NCBI GenBank assembly: GCA_022266195.1
Contig: WHVY01000002.1
Coordinates: 10,617,001-10,681,000 of the forward strand
Source of the DNA: Tetranychus cinnabarinus
Lineage: Eukaryota > Arthropoda > Arachnida > Trombidiformes > Tetranychidae
DNA: 64,000 bases
Direction of reading: 5' to 3'
Below are positions 21,186 to 32,390 of the stretch, in pieces; position 1 is the stretch's first letter, and the number at the start of each line of letters is the position of its first letter. The position numbers and the translations under genes were made by a program. The notes under the pieces are model-generated. The model ran no database searches. It saw only the letters and a list, made by a program, of their open reading frames with translations, and was not told the origin of the DNA.

Positions 21186-22141
21186 TCATTTGTCATGCTT
21201 TGATTTTATCATCTCTTTGAATTGTGATAAAATTTTACTTTCACGTTTTTGTCGTTCTTCGCGGTTAAACATAGCCAATGCTCGCTTCTCATCAGCACTA
21301 TAAATTTGATTCTCTTTTCTTAAACGAACAGCTTCCATACGACGATGACGAGAACCACTCATTACATAACCGACATTCTCGAAAGATTCAATTTGTTCAC
21401 TTGTTAAACCAATTTCTCCTCTTCTAGGGATTCGTTTACCCTCTGCAACATATTGAGCCATTGCAGCTCCTTCACCAGGTAATAAAGCACGACCATAATC
21501 CTTGGCATTTAACTGGACTGAACCTTTTGGTAATGGACCTATTTGTGAATCATCGGAATCCTGTGAAGCTTCCTCACCCTTAAGTTTTTGCTTTTCTATA
21601 ACTTCTTTCAAGAATTCTTGTTCTTCCTCGTAAGGGCCAACAGGTTTCAATTCTTTAGGAAGAGCAGTATCAGCTTTAACTGATGCATCAGAGCTGTCAG
21701 AACTATAGCCATCACTACTGCTATCGCTGCTTCGTCTCTTCTTTTTTGATCTATGTTTGTGTTGGTGCTTACTACTGACGTGTTCATCACTTCTCTTAGA
21801 CTTTTTTGATTTTTTAGATTTGTGTTTATGTTTTTTGTCTGTCATAAAAAGAAACAAAAAGATAAGTTGAGGTTTAAATGTTTTGCAAATCATGACAAGA
21901 ATTTCAGCTTACCTTTCTTTTTTCTTTTCTTGCTCCTTTTGCTTTTCAAATCCACTTCACTATCACTAGACTGGGATTCAGCCTTACGTCTATGAAGTCT
22001 AAGTTTAAAATCTTCTTCATCATCATCACTATCCAATTCTCTCTTTGGTGAAGTATTCCAAACTTTTGGACACCCTTCTGTACCAATCTCCTCTCTTCGT
22101 TTACGCTGAGCAGCCCAATATTCATCCCTCTGATCACGCAT
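21186..22141 (-). CDS. NKAP: NKAP (copy B, full organisation)
   Basis: Exons 22141..21913 and 21838..21186 (74-nt GT-AG intron, phase 1) encode 293 residues. The N-terminus starts MRDQRDEYWAAQRKRREEIG. A Lys/Arg/Ser/His-rich segment spans both sides of the intron (KSKRSKKRKKK, then DKKHKHKSKKSKKSK), typical of nuclear-speckle proteins. Then follows the conserved SynMuv/NKAP domain from ELKPVGPYEEE to the end. NKAP binds RNA and works in transcriptional repression and splicing. It is shorter than human NKAP (415 residues) mainly in the N-terminal low-complexity part. Relative to copy A at 430-1250 this copy keeps the expected basic linker, so it is the likely ancestral functional gene. Confidence 0.88.
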
Positions 22142-22515
22142 TTTAACGCTTTTATCAATTAATTAGTTTATTAGATGAATCAGATGAAAATTGGACCTAA
22201 ATGGACTTAAATAAAGATGCACAAAGAAAACAAAGTGAATTATAGCAACAAAAACAGCTGATTTTGACTGTACTCTGGAATTAGCTCTTTTGCTATTTAC
22301 GCAGAATATTACCGAAGAATAGCTTTCCTAAATTTTTAATCAAAGTTTTTCGTTTAATAACCATATTAACCAAACTTTGATAACTTATGTTAATTTATCG
22401 CCAAAGATTTTATTACCATTGGATTTTAATGTTAATTTGAATAAAATTTTGTAAAAAATTTTACGGCAAAAAACGACATAATAAATTTATGTTTCACTGT
22501 TAATGTTACATGTTT

Positions 22516-22560
22516 TCAAATCAATCAAAATCAAACAATGGCATTTGGTTAACTCAAACC
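22516..22560. repeat. ~45-bp direct repeat, left copy
   Basis: TTCAAATCAATCAAA...CATTTGGTTAACTCAAAC occurs here and again near 24413-24458 in the same orientation with one or two differences. The two copies bracket the pseudogene-rich stretch. Confidence 0.75.
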
Positions 22561-22694
22561 TGTAAACTGCCAATTTTCAGAAAATGTTATGTATAATAAT
22601 TCATCAATTAAACAACCTGATTCGGAATAATTTATAGCTAAAATAATGAAAATACGGAACATTTTGAGAGGCCGACATTATTGGTTATTTTACT

Positions 22695-23513
22695 TTATAC
22701 CAGCAACAGCCATAGTACGAGTTATATCCTTAAACTGATCGTTCTTGGCATTTTCAGCTATCCTCTTGTAGACAGCCTTTTCCTCATTTGACAGAGCTTC
22801 CCATTCAGAAGCAACGATTTAAGATATTTCACCGAATGATGCCGTTTTATTTTCCTCTTTAGACGAGCTTGACGTTCTCGGAAAAAATGTGCATATCCTG
22901 AGGCTGATTTTTTATTATTGTTCAGAACATGAGGTTGAACACTTAAAGATGTAACGCTAAGGGTATTGCTTTGACTGACATTTGGGAATGATAGACTCGG
23001 CTAGATAAAGAAAAATAAGAGAACGAAAACATAAAGATTATTAGATTTGCTAATTTAATCAATTAATTGTTCATAACATACCACATCACAATCAATCTGA
23101 GGAGAGTAGCTACAGCTTTCTGCATGCTTCTGAAGAACACCTATGGCATCATCCAACCGTTCCTCCATATATCCATTGAAAGATATTGACCAGGAACCAG
23201 TTCCTTCAGACCCTTGAAGAACCGATACATTGATGGGGGAAGTTGGATTAAGTTGGTGAGGTTGGTTACAATATGAGTTATAATTTTGAGCAGTCGAATT
23301 ATTCCAAGCATCTGGAGTGTTGATATAATCATTATACCCTTCAGAGGAATAGGAATCAAAGTTAACTTGATTGGAAGCAACAAAATAGTTTTGGCCATTA
23401 TTTTGAGTGTCAAATCCATCTTTGAATTTATTAAAACAATTTTGATACACTCCTAAGTGGCTAATTCCTGGCTGCTCTGTGTTAGTAACTGGACCATTCA
23501 TGATGAGAGACAA
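22695..23513 (-). pseudogene. Chimeric gene: E-protein (daughterless-like) piece joined to a broken TOX-type HMG box
   Basis: The first part, 23513..23082, encodes 144 residues rich in Asn, Tyr and Ser and ends with EERLDDAIGVLQKHAE, the conserved short motif of E proteins (TCF3/TCF4/TCF12/daughterless). A donor at 23081 and an acceptor before 23000 keep the frame. They lead into a copy of the HMG-box exon of the TOX-like gene at 30851-32390 (KKSASGYAHFFRERQAR). That copy is ~95% identical at the DNA level but has lost bases near 22854 and 22819, so the box runs into TAG at 22760-22758. The result is at best a 224-residue protein with a truncated HMG box and no bHLH. The two parts come from unrelated genes. 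It may be a dead fusion, or the N-terminal part may still be made. Confidence 0.7.
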
Positions 23514-23945
23514 AAAACTTAGTGAAAAGTATTGAATGTAACAATGAAAATGGATGAGTCTTGTTGATCACTCAAGAAACAGGGACAGAAGAAATAGAAA
23601 GATGACAAAGAAATAAAAATTTTAAAAAAACAAAGTTGGATTTAATTTTCTCATTATCTCAATTTATATTTGATTCCCTACTTGTGCTTGTGTCTAAATT
23701 TGTTTATTTAGTTAATTTAAATATTACTTTAACTTAAAAAGTTTCTTCAATTTAACGCAAGTAATCCAGTTGGCCATTTGTTTTTACTTGTACTCATGAC
23801 CTAGCAATACAAAAAAAGAAAGGACAGAAATAAACAGCACAATCAGATCTCTAATTCTCTTTACAATACTTCCAAACAACAATGATTAAATCATTCAAGA
23901 TCATGCAATTAAATTTAAATCATTGTAGAGAATGTTCATAATTAG
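23514..23945. other. Upstream of the chimeric gene; AT-rich
   Basis: No gene or repeat was recognised apart from AT-rich sequence. Confidence 0.45.
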
Positions 23946-24345
23946 GATTGCTTGGAAAATGCTTAACCCATGGTCGATGGAAGTGAACTCTGGCTCTAAC
24001 TTTCCTTGCACGTTTGGTGTAGACACCCTTTTGTCACTTTCTTAGCAGTTTTCAAAGCCTTAGCTTTAGCCTTAATCTTAGCAGCAGCTGCAGCAGCGGC
24101 CGATTTTGATTGTGAAACTGTCTTGGCTGAAGCTTTATCTTTACCAGCGGCGGTCTCGCTCTTATCTTTGCTCTGAACAGCAGCTTTACCACTGTAATGA
24201 CTTTGTAAGTTTCTAGACTTGGCTAAGTCATTGGGACTTTAGCCGTGCCAAACTTTTTGCGCCGTAAAGAACGATAACTATCTTGTTCGAGTCCAATCGT
24301 TTTCAGCCCTTTTTGATCTTGGTTTAATTGAGCAAAATTGAAGCA
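23946..24345 (-). pseudogene. Relic of a ribosomal protein gene, probably L23a
   Basis: On the minus strand the sequence reads through an Ala/Lys-rich segment (KSAAAAAAAKIKAKAKALKT) into KKVTKG and, after a 1-base frameshift, VYTKRARKVRARVHFHRP, which resembles the eukaryotic L23a N-terminal region. Coding similarity stops before the conserved globular part. Further upstream, protein-like stretches (SLRRKKFGTAKVP, NDLAKSRNLQSHYSGK) are separated by another frame change and an in-frame stop. It has no introns where they might be expected, so a processed copy is possible. Identity as L23a is likely but not certain. Confidence 0.6.
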
Positions 24346-24834
24346 CCGGTGCTTCAATACCCAATGTACTTACACTCATTGGATTCTTCTAGATCTGCAT
24401 TTAATTGTCAAATCTTTTCAAATCAATCAAATCAAACAATGGCATTTGGTTAACTCAAACATGAAAACAAAAAATACAATGAAACTGAGTTTCAACTTAA
24501 ACATACAGATAAGCACAGAACTAAATAAGTGTAATGTCCATTTATGCCCTCAATAACGTCACTCACAAACGTTTGAAACTTTAACGATGCATCCGACTTT
24601 ATAATTGCAAGAAATCTGAATTATAATGTAAATGGTAGTCTAAGTGAGCGATCCATGGTTAGTATTATATTATTTTAATACTAAAAAGACACAAAGCCAC
24701 ATATGCAATCCATGGCTTGTTGATTCATAAAGTTATTGTAATTAAGCAGTTCATTAAAGGTGTGATAGCCAATCCACATTTTGATCCGTCAAATTAACAA
24801 AATGTCCAATCGATGTACCAAGCTCATAGTCATT
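24346..24834. other. Intergenic with the right copy of the 45-bp direct repeat
   Basis: Contains the repeat near 24413-24458. The remainder is AT-rich without recognised genes and ends at the target duplication of the next element. Confidence 0.5.
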
Positions 24835-27800
24835 CAATAACTGAGTTGTTACTAAAAAGGCACATTTATGCAGAAATTGAACAAATGCTGCAAGAAGAAA
24901 TGAGTGAAATCGGGTAAAAACCAATTTCTTTCAAATCCAGACACTGTTAGTTTATAAGGACATAAAAACTGAGTCCATTTGCACGATTTAAAAATTTATC
25001 TGATGAAAAGTTGCCGAAAAAATCGAGATCAAAGTTGAAAGTTCGATCGTCTTTTATTCAATTATGGAAGAAGATTTTTTCACGAAACTCCTTTTACTGA
25101 TGTATAATAACTTTTGATGGCTAATGAGAAAATTCACTTATTTTGAGAAATAGAACTTTTCTTTTAGTGTAAAATAGATTAGTTCGATTATTAGTTAAAC
25201 CGATTGCATTCTGTGACCATAAAAAGCAGAGAACTAGAACTTATTACTAGTCGATGGAAATTGTTGCTACAGATCATGTATAAAATACTTTTGTCAATAC
25301 ATCAACAGTTCTCTTGTTTTTGGTAATTTACCTAAAAACTTTTAGCCTCAATATTTCGAGAATAACATTTCCTAAAATCATAATTCTTTCACCGAACATA
25401 AGATTTCATTATGGGCTAAAACAGTACCTTACTGAATATTGAATAAAATTTGGGCCAATTCATTTATTAATAAAGATCCTTATAACGCACAAGATTTGTG
25501 TTTGGTAGCCATTCAACTTTATATTAATAAATAAAATCTCAAATCTGACAACATAAATAACACAATGAAATAACTTTTATTTCAGGATCTTGATTGATTT
25601 AATTTTTCAATGTATTATGGCTCATAATAAAAGCTAATGTTTTCTCAAAGAGAAATGATTGTAGTTGATGTCATTCCCGAAATATCGAGGCTCAAAGTTT
25701 TTAGTCAAGTCCAATAGCCAAAATCAAGAGAACTACTGATACATTGTTAAAAGTATCTAGTCCATGATTTTTACCAACAACTTTTATCGTCAAATATTTA
25801 GTTTCAGCTCGCTCAAACTTAAGATCACAGAATGAGGTCGGTTAAACTTAAAATTGAACTTGATCTTTTTTACTGACACGGAAAATGTTATTTCTCAAAA
25901 TAGGTACATTTTATGATAGACCATTAAAGGTTACACTAGTGATATGAGTTACGTGAAAAAATCTGCTTCCATAGCTGCTCAAAAGGCGTTCGAATTTCAA
26001 ACTTCGACCTCGATTTTCTAGAAAACTGTTCATCGGATTAATTATTTAATAGCACTAATGGATTCAGTTTTTATATCTCTACAAACCCCACCAAGTTTCA
26101 ATTCTTAAATGAAATGTTCGAGCCTTTGGCAGTGATCTTTGCATTTTATTTGCAAGTTTAACCAGAAAATTGGTTTAAAAACCAAGAAATGGGTTAAGAT
26201 GAGTTTGTTTTGTTAAATAAGATGTTGCTCGATCATTTACAGCCCAAATATCACGCTCCAAATGCGCTAATGGATAATTATTGAATAGAATTGCATTATT
26301 AATTAGTTTAGAATTAAATTAGTGAAAGAATTAAGACTGCAGGTGCTACCATACTCGAAATAACTCCAATCTAACCAACTATCTGACTCTTTGATTCTAA
26401 ATTTGGCAGATTTCTTCGAGATAATAAAAAATTAATTTCTTTCACATTACGACTCTTTAAGTTTGTTAGAGACATAAGACCTGAGTAAATTTTTGCATTT
26501 TAAAAGTTTCTCTTATCAATAGTTTGCAAGAAAATCGAGATCAAATTTGAAACTTAGATCGTCTTTTAGTCATCTATGGAACCAGATTTTTTCACCAAAC
26601 TCTTTTTTACTGATGTAACTTTGGATGGCTAATGCGAAAATGGACTTATTTTGAGGAATAGAACTTTCCGTTTTCTTTAAAACGGATTAGTTCGATTATT
26701 AGTTAAACTGACCGCATTCTGTGACCATAAGAGTTAGAGAGATGAAACTTATTGTCTATCCATAAAAAATTTTGGTAAAAATCATGGATATAATACTTTT
26801 AACAATAGTTCAATAGTTCTCTTGATTTTGGCCATTGGACTTAAAACTTTGAGCTTCGATATTTCGAGAATGGTGTCGACTACAATCATTATTCTCTGAC
26901 CAAACATTAGAGATCATTATGGCCTACAATATTATATGATTAAATACCAAATGAAATCCAAGCTAATTCATTTATTAATGAAGATTCTTCGAACGCATTA
27001 GATTTGTGTTTGATAACCATTCAACTTTATAAACCAAGTCTCAAATCTGACAACATAAATAATTCAATGCTGTAACTTTCTTTTCAGAGCCTTTAATGAT
27101 TCAATATTTCAATATATTATAGTCCATAATGATATCTAATGTTTGGTCAAAGAATAATGATTTTAGGTGTTGTCCTTTTCGAAATATTGAGCTTAAAAGT
27201 TTTTAGACGAATGGCACTAAATCAAGAAAACTAATGATAAATTTTTAAAAGTATTTAATCCATAATGTGAGCTAACAATTCTTACTGACAAATAATAAGT
27301 TTCAGCTCGTCAATGTATAAGGTCACAGAATGAAGTCGGATTAACCGAAAATTTAACTTGACCTGTTTTACAGAAACAGAAAATGTCATTTCTCAATATA
27401 AGACCATTTTCTGAATCTCCATCAAAAACTACATCAGTGAAAAATAGTTTGGTGAAAAATCTGCTTCCATAACTGTCCAAAATGCGATCGAAGTTTCATC
27501 TTTGACCTCGATTTTCTAGAAAACTGACCATCGTATGAACTATTTAATAGTACCAATGGACACGGTTTTTTTACTTCTACAAATCTAGCAATTTTCAATT
27601 CTCAATTCAAATGTCTCAGTCTTGGGCAGTGCTTTACGCATTTCATTTGAAAGTTTAACCAGAAAATTGGTTTAAAAACCAAGAAATGGGTTAAGATGAG
27701 TTTGTTTTGTTATTAATAAATAAGTTGTTGCTTGTTCATCTACAGCCCAAATATAATACTTCAAATGCGCTAATGAATAATTATCATGTATAATTGATTA

Positions 27801-28415
27801 TTAATCAGTTTAGAATTAAATTGGTGAAAGAATAATGATTGTAGTTGATGCCATTCTCGAGATATTGAGGTTCAAAGTTTTAAGTCCAATGGCCAAAATC
27901 AAGAGAACTGTTGATGAATTGAGAAAAGAATTTAATCCATGATTTGTACCAACAACTTTTATTGACAAATATTAAGTTTTAGCTCTCTAATTCTTATACT
28001 CACAGAATGCAGTCGGTTTAACTAATAATCGAACTAATCTATTTTGGAGAAAAAGAAAAGTTCTATTTCTCAAAATAAATGCCTTTTCACGTTAGCTATC
28101 CAAAATTACATCAGAGAAATGAGTTTCTTGGCAAAATCTGGTCGCAAAGTTCTACAAAAAGTTTGCGAAAAAGCTATCGAAGTTTCAACTTTGATCTCGA
28201 TTTTTTCGGCAACTTTTCATCAGATAAATTTTTAAATAGTGCAAATGGGCTCAGTTTTTATGTCCTTATAAACTAACAGTGTCTGGATTTGAAAGAAATT
28301 GGTTTTTACCCGATTTCACCCATGTTCCTTGCAGCATTTGTTCAATTTGTACCAACTTGTGCATAAATGTGATATTTGTATTAATTGTGTCTTTTTAGTA
28401 ACAACCCAATAACTG
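24835..28415. mobile_element. 3.56-kb inverted-repeat element with 9-bp target duplication
   Basis: The element body is 24844-28406. The left end reads AGTTGTTACTAAAAAGGCAC and the right end, on the minus strand, GGTTGTTACTAAAAAGACAC. The inverted similarity continues for hundreds of bases (24844-25120 versus 28406-28080), interrupted by a short indel. Perfect 9-bp flanks CAATAACTG lie at 24835-24843 and 28407-28415. The interior is made of head-to-head and tail-to-tail units of the same family as the IFT172 intron array. No open frame longer than about 70 codons was seen, so it is non-autonomous. 9-bp duplications and long inverted ends fit Mutator-like or foldback elements. Confidence 0.88.
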
Positions 28416-28672
28416 TATAGTCAAACTCTTGAAATATGATTGCAGAAGCGTCTGGCGCTTGGAGACTAAAATATGCAGGATTATAAATCGTCATGATGAG
28501 GTATAAAAATGTAAACGACTAATTCAATCTCAAAGTTGTCAAATCTGTGATCTTCAAGGATTGTAAAATTGACTGACATTTCAATTGTTAGACAAATCAT
28601 TGCCTGGTGCATCTGAATGTCAAATATTGTTCAATGCGAAAAAGTATCATTTCTAAGCAAACGAGAATCTGT

Positions 28673-28680
28673 ATAAAAAG
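28673..28680 (+). promoter_or_regulatory. TATA box of the secreted repeat-protein gene
   Basis: TATAAAAA lies 98 nt upstream of the ATG at 28771, a normal distance for a TATA box with a short 5' UTR. It is the clearest core promoter in the window, and strong TATA promoters are common in highly expressed, tissue-specific genes. Confidence 0.6.
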
Positions 28681-28770
28681 AGCCGCTTTTCCATCGAAAT
28701 AATCATTCATTGGAATAATCCAGTTTAGAATAGTTCATCAAACGGAATTCTCATTCTAAATCTAATCAAA

Positions 28771-30140
28771 ATGCGTTTCACCATTGTCTTGGCTCTCTGC
28801 TTCATTGGAGGTAAGATATAACTCAAATTCTTGTATCAAGTATCATTTCTAACCCTTTCCATCTATTCCTTACAGCTGCCTCTGCTAGTTCATTGAACAA
28901 GCGAAGCTTCCTCGATGATATCCAGAACAACACTCAAAATGCTTTCCATGCTTTTGAACGTAAGTATTTAACTTTATTAACCTGATCTAGTCAAATAACG
29001 ATATATCTTTCTTATAAATCTTTCAGAATTCGGTCAAACTTTCAATGAGAAGGTCCAAGAAGCCCTCAAAAACTTACTCAGCGCTTTCGGAAACAGTAAG
29101 TTATAAGACTATAACATGAAAGCGAATAAAAATTTAATGTTTTGTTTTTTATTAATTTCCAGAGAACTCATCTGCTGAAGCTTCAGTCGTTGTTGAAAAG
29201 CGAGCCACCAACCCACTTCAACTCATCAATGATCTCGATGACCCAGCTCAGTTTGCTCAAACTTTCTTGAAGGTTTTACTCGATTTGGCTACCGGACAAG
29301 GTCGACGAAAGCGAGATATTGCTGAAGACCTCAAAAGTGAGTTGTTCATCAAATCATTGCGTTAAATATCAATATTCAACCTATCTTTTGGATTCTTTTT
29401 TATTAGAGTTCTCTGAGGAAGCCAAGCACAACGCTGAAGAAGCTCTCAAGAAGCTCTTTTCTTTCTTGGAACAATTCAAATGTAAGTAAATCTCTATAAA
29501 TGAAAAACTCAGAAGATATTGCATTCAAACATAATCAATTAATGTAAAATTGAAAACTCTTATAACTAGCCCAATCCAGTGAATCAACTGAAGCTTCAGT
29601 CGTTGTTGAAAAGCGAGCCACCAACCCACTTCAACTCATCAATGATCTCGATGACCCAGCTCAGTTTGCTCAAACTTTGTTGAAGGTTCTTGCTGATATT
29701 GCCACTGGACAAGGTCGACGAAAGCGAGATATTGCTGAAGACCTCAAAAGTGAGTTGTTCATCAAATCATTCATTTTAATATCAATATTCAACCTATCTT
29801 TTGGATTCTTTTTTATTAGAGTTCTCTGACGAAGCCAAGCACAATGCTGAAGAAGCTCTTAAGAAGCTCTTTTCTTTCTTGGAACAATTCAAACGTAAGT
29901 TAGCCATTATCCATTAAAATATTATTCTTGTTCACAATATGAAAACATGATCAATTAATTGCAAATTTTTATATCTTATGATATCTAGCTCAATCCAGTG
30001 AATCATCAGACGCCACTACTGTCACCAAGCGAGCCACCAACCCACTCGAACTCATCAATGATCTTGGTCAACAAGATTTAGGAAAGTTTGCCCAAGACTT
30101 TTTGAAAGTTCTTGCTGATATCGCTTTAGCACAAGGCTAA
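28771..30140 (+). CDS. Secreted precursor built from repeated exon pairs, with dibasic processing sites; family unknown
   Basis: Eight exons: 28771-28810, 28876-28959, 29027-29095, 29163-29336, 29407-29481, 29570-29749, 29820-29894 and 29989-30140. All seven introns are short and phase 1, giving 282 residues. A signal peptide (MRFTIVLALCFIGAASAS) is followed by LNKRSF. Modules alternate: a longer exon with VEKRATNPLQLINDLDDPAQ and GQGRRKRDIAEDLK, then a short helix exon with HNAEEALKKLFSFLEQFK. Exons 4-5 and 6-7 are near-identical, including intron sequence. Exon 8 is a diverged third longer exon and exons 2-3 may be the oldest pair. KR and RRKR sites suggest furin-type cleavage into helical peptides. 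No cysteines are seen in the repeats. I do not recognise the family; neuropeptide-like, salivary, antimicrobial or apolipophorin-like helical proteins are all possible. AATAAA is at 30301-30306. Confidence 0.8.
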
Positions 30141-30850
30141 AGAAGACGAAATATTCCTAAAGACAACATTACAAACCAATTCAGTTGAATGTGCTACACA
30201 ATTTACATTAATATTTGATCAAAAATCAATTATCTATGATAACTGCAGCACGCTTAAAGAGTCTGTAATTACTTCTATCCATTTACCCTCTAAATGATTA
30301 AATAAAACAAATCCATGTGAATTTAATTGCAAATTTAATTTAATCTTTTTCTTTCTAAAACAATCCAACAATGTTTTGTAATACTTACTTTTCGTATTTC
30401 AGTTGGAAACATTTTTTCCCTAAAATCACCTCGAGCTATTGATTTTACACAGAATTGAAAACTCTAACGATCAGATAGAAAAAGTAATGATTGTTAAACA
30501 AATGAGTAAATTATTATTGCATTTATGCATTTGTATAAATTATTCCTTTAGCGAGACTGAATGCATCTGAATTGGAATTGATAATAATAACTGATTGATA
30601 CCAATAGTATGACCAGGTCCGAAACTTTAATGAGGATGGCAAAAATATGTAAATGAATTATATTGAGATTATCTGTTATTTTGTTTTTGTTTTGATTCAT
30701 CACCTTAAATCAAAAGGATCAAATTTGCCAGAGATCATTCATCATCATTGCTTTGATTTGTTATTTTTGTCTTTGTTTGAGTATTTAGAGTCTTTACGGT
30801 GGAAAGCGAGGTCAGAATGATGATTATTTTAAATTTCACTTGTTAGCTTT
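30141..30850. other. Convergent intergenic region
   Basis: Holds AATAAA at 30301-30306 for the gene to the left and the 3' UTR of the TOX-like gene to the right. No other feature was recognised. Confidence 0.5.
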
Positions 30851-32390
30851 TTAGGAATATGAAAGTCCTCCAGTAACTTGATAATTAATTTGTCCATGAT
30901 TATAATTGGCCTCAAGGTGTTGCTGTTGTTGATGAGTATGATGAATTAGATGTGCCTGTTGTTGTTGTTGTTGCTGCTGCTGCTGTTGTTGCTGTTGCGA
31001 TTGTTGATAAGTTATCATGGATCCAATGTTGCCTTGAACATTATTTTGTCCCATCGGAATTTCTTTGCTGTTAACAACTATTTGATTGTCAGTATTGTTA
31101 TTGGATAAATTTGCTCCGGCAACGGTCATAGCATGAGTTAAAGCGATATCCTTAAACTGATCGTTCTTGGCATTTTCAGCTATCCTCTTGTAGACAGCCT
31201 TTTCATCAATTGACAGAGCTTCCCATTCAGAAGCAACGATTTTAGATATTTCACCGAATGATGCCGTTTTATTTTCCTCTTTAATGCGAGCTTGACGTTC
31301 TCGGAAAAAATGTGCATATCCTGAGGCTGATTTTTTATTATTGTTGGGTTCCTTTTTACGATTGGTCTTCTTCTTTCGGATCGCTTTAACTGGTTTGGAG
31401 TCTTCTTTGGTGCTGCTGATGATCATGCTAGTGTTACTGGCAGGTATGATGGACAACCTTTCTTCTTTCACCACCAACAATTGATTCTGACCTGGTTTCA
31501 ATCGAGGTAACAGGTAAAAAAAGAAAAAAAAGAAACATCTTTAGTTCAACTTTATAATTAAACTTTTGCCAAACACACATTAAAGGCAGGGTTCAACGGG
31601 TTGCAATTTTTTCTTGGCCTTCAATATAATTATTTTATATCGGAGTTAACATTATTTTTTCAAATAATGGAGAGTTAGTAATCTTAGATTACTAACGAAG
31701 GTTCATTTTTTTAATCTTACCCGTTTTCATGTTAGGCATGTGAGTTGAAAAATTTGTATTAACACCAGTTAAACCATTATCAATGTAACCATAGCTGAGT
31801 TGCTGTGAGTCTCCATAATTTCCATTGTTGTTGTATTGGTTATCATTACACTGGTTGGTTAATATTGAATCAACTACCTGATAGTTTAATGTATTGATAT
31901 TTGTAGCAGCAGAGCAATCAGCATAATTGTTGTAATTACCCGTTGAAATAGTCACAGAATTTGGAATATCAGTTCCAGTGACCTGATTGTAACCGTAATT
32001 TTGCAAAGTAGCTTCTAAATAGGTTGCCGGTTGATGAAGTTGCTGAAGATGTTGAGCTTGTTGTTGCTGTTGTTGCTGTTGTTGCTGTTGAGGTGGATGG
32101 TAAATTTGTTGGTTAATGTGATGACCATGATGGTTGATTAAGCCAGTTGTACCTTGAGTTTGTTGCTGTTGCTGTTGGGTTTGTGATGGTTGCTGTAGCT
32201 GCTGAAGTTGAGATGATGTCTGTGATGGTTGTTGGTGATTCGATTGCGTTTGTGGTTGTTGAAGGTGAGTTTGTTGTTGCTGTAAGGTAGGAGTTGTTAT
32301 TGCATAATTATTGTAATAATTGTAATCACAAGTAGTTGAAGACGGAGTCCGATCAAAATAATCATTGGGTAAATAATTAGTGTCTTCCAT
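30851..32390 (-). CDS. TOX-family HMG-box protein with polyglutamine tracts
   Basis: Exons 32390..31721 and 31491..30851 (phase 1, GT-AG) encode 436 residues. Exon 1 is Gln/Asn/Tyr/Thr-rich with several polyQ runs of up to about 11. Exon 2 has a basic nuclear-localisation-like stretch (KAIRKKKTNRKKEP) and one HMG box at about residues 273-345: SASGYAHFFRERQARIKEEN, FGEISKIVASEWEALSIDEK and YKRIAENAKNDQFK. The F-G-E-[IV]-S-K-I-V core is typical of TOX proteins. A second polyQ/His-rich segment follows. TOX proteins are nuclear DNA-structure-binding regulators. Purity of the CAA/CAG runs suggests length polymorphism. The box was copied into the chimeric pseudogene at 22695-23000. Confidence 0.85.

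Noticed and set aside
24835..28415. CRISPR-like or satellite array
   Set aside because: Repeats are hundreds of bases long, inverted and diverged, with transposon termini; nothing resembles a CRISPR and the genome is eukaryotic.
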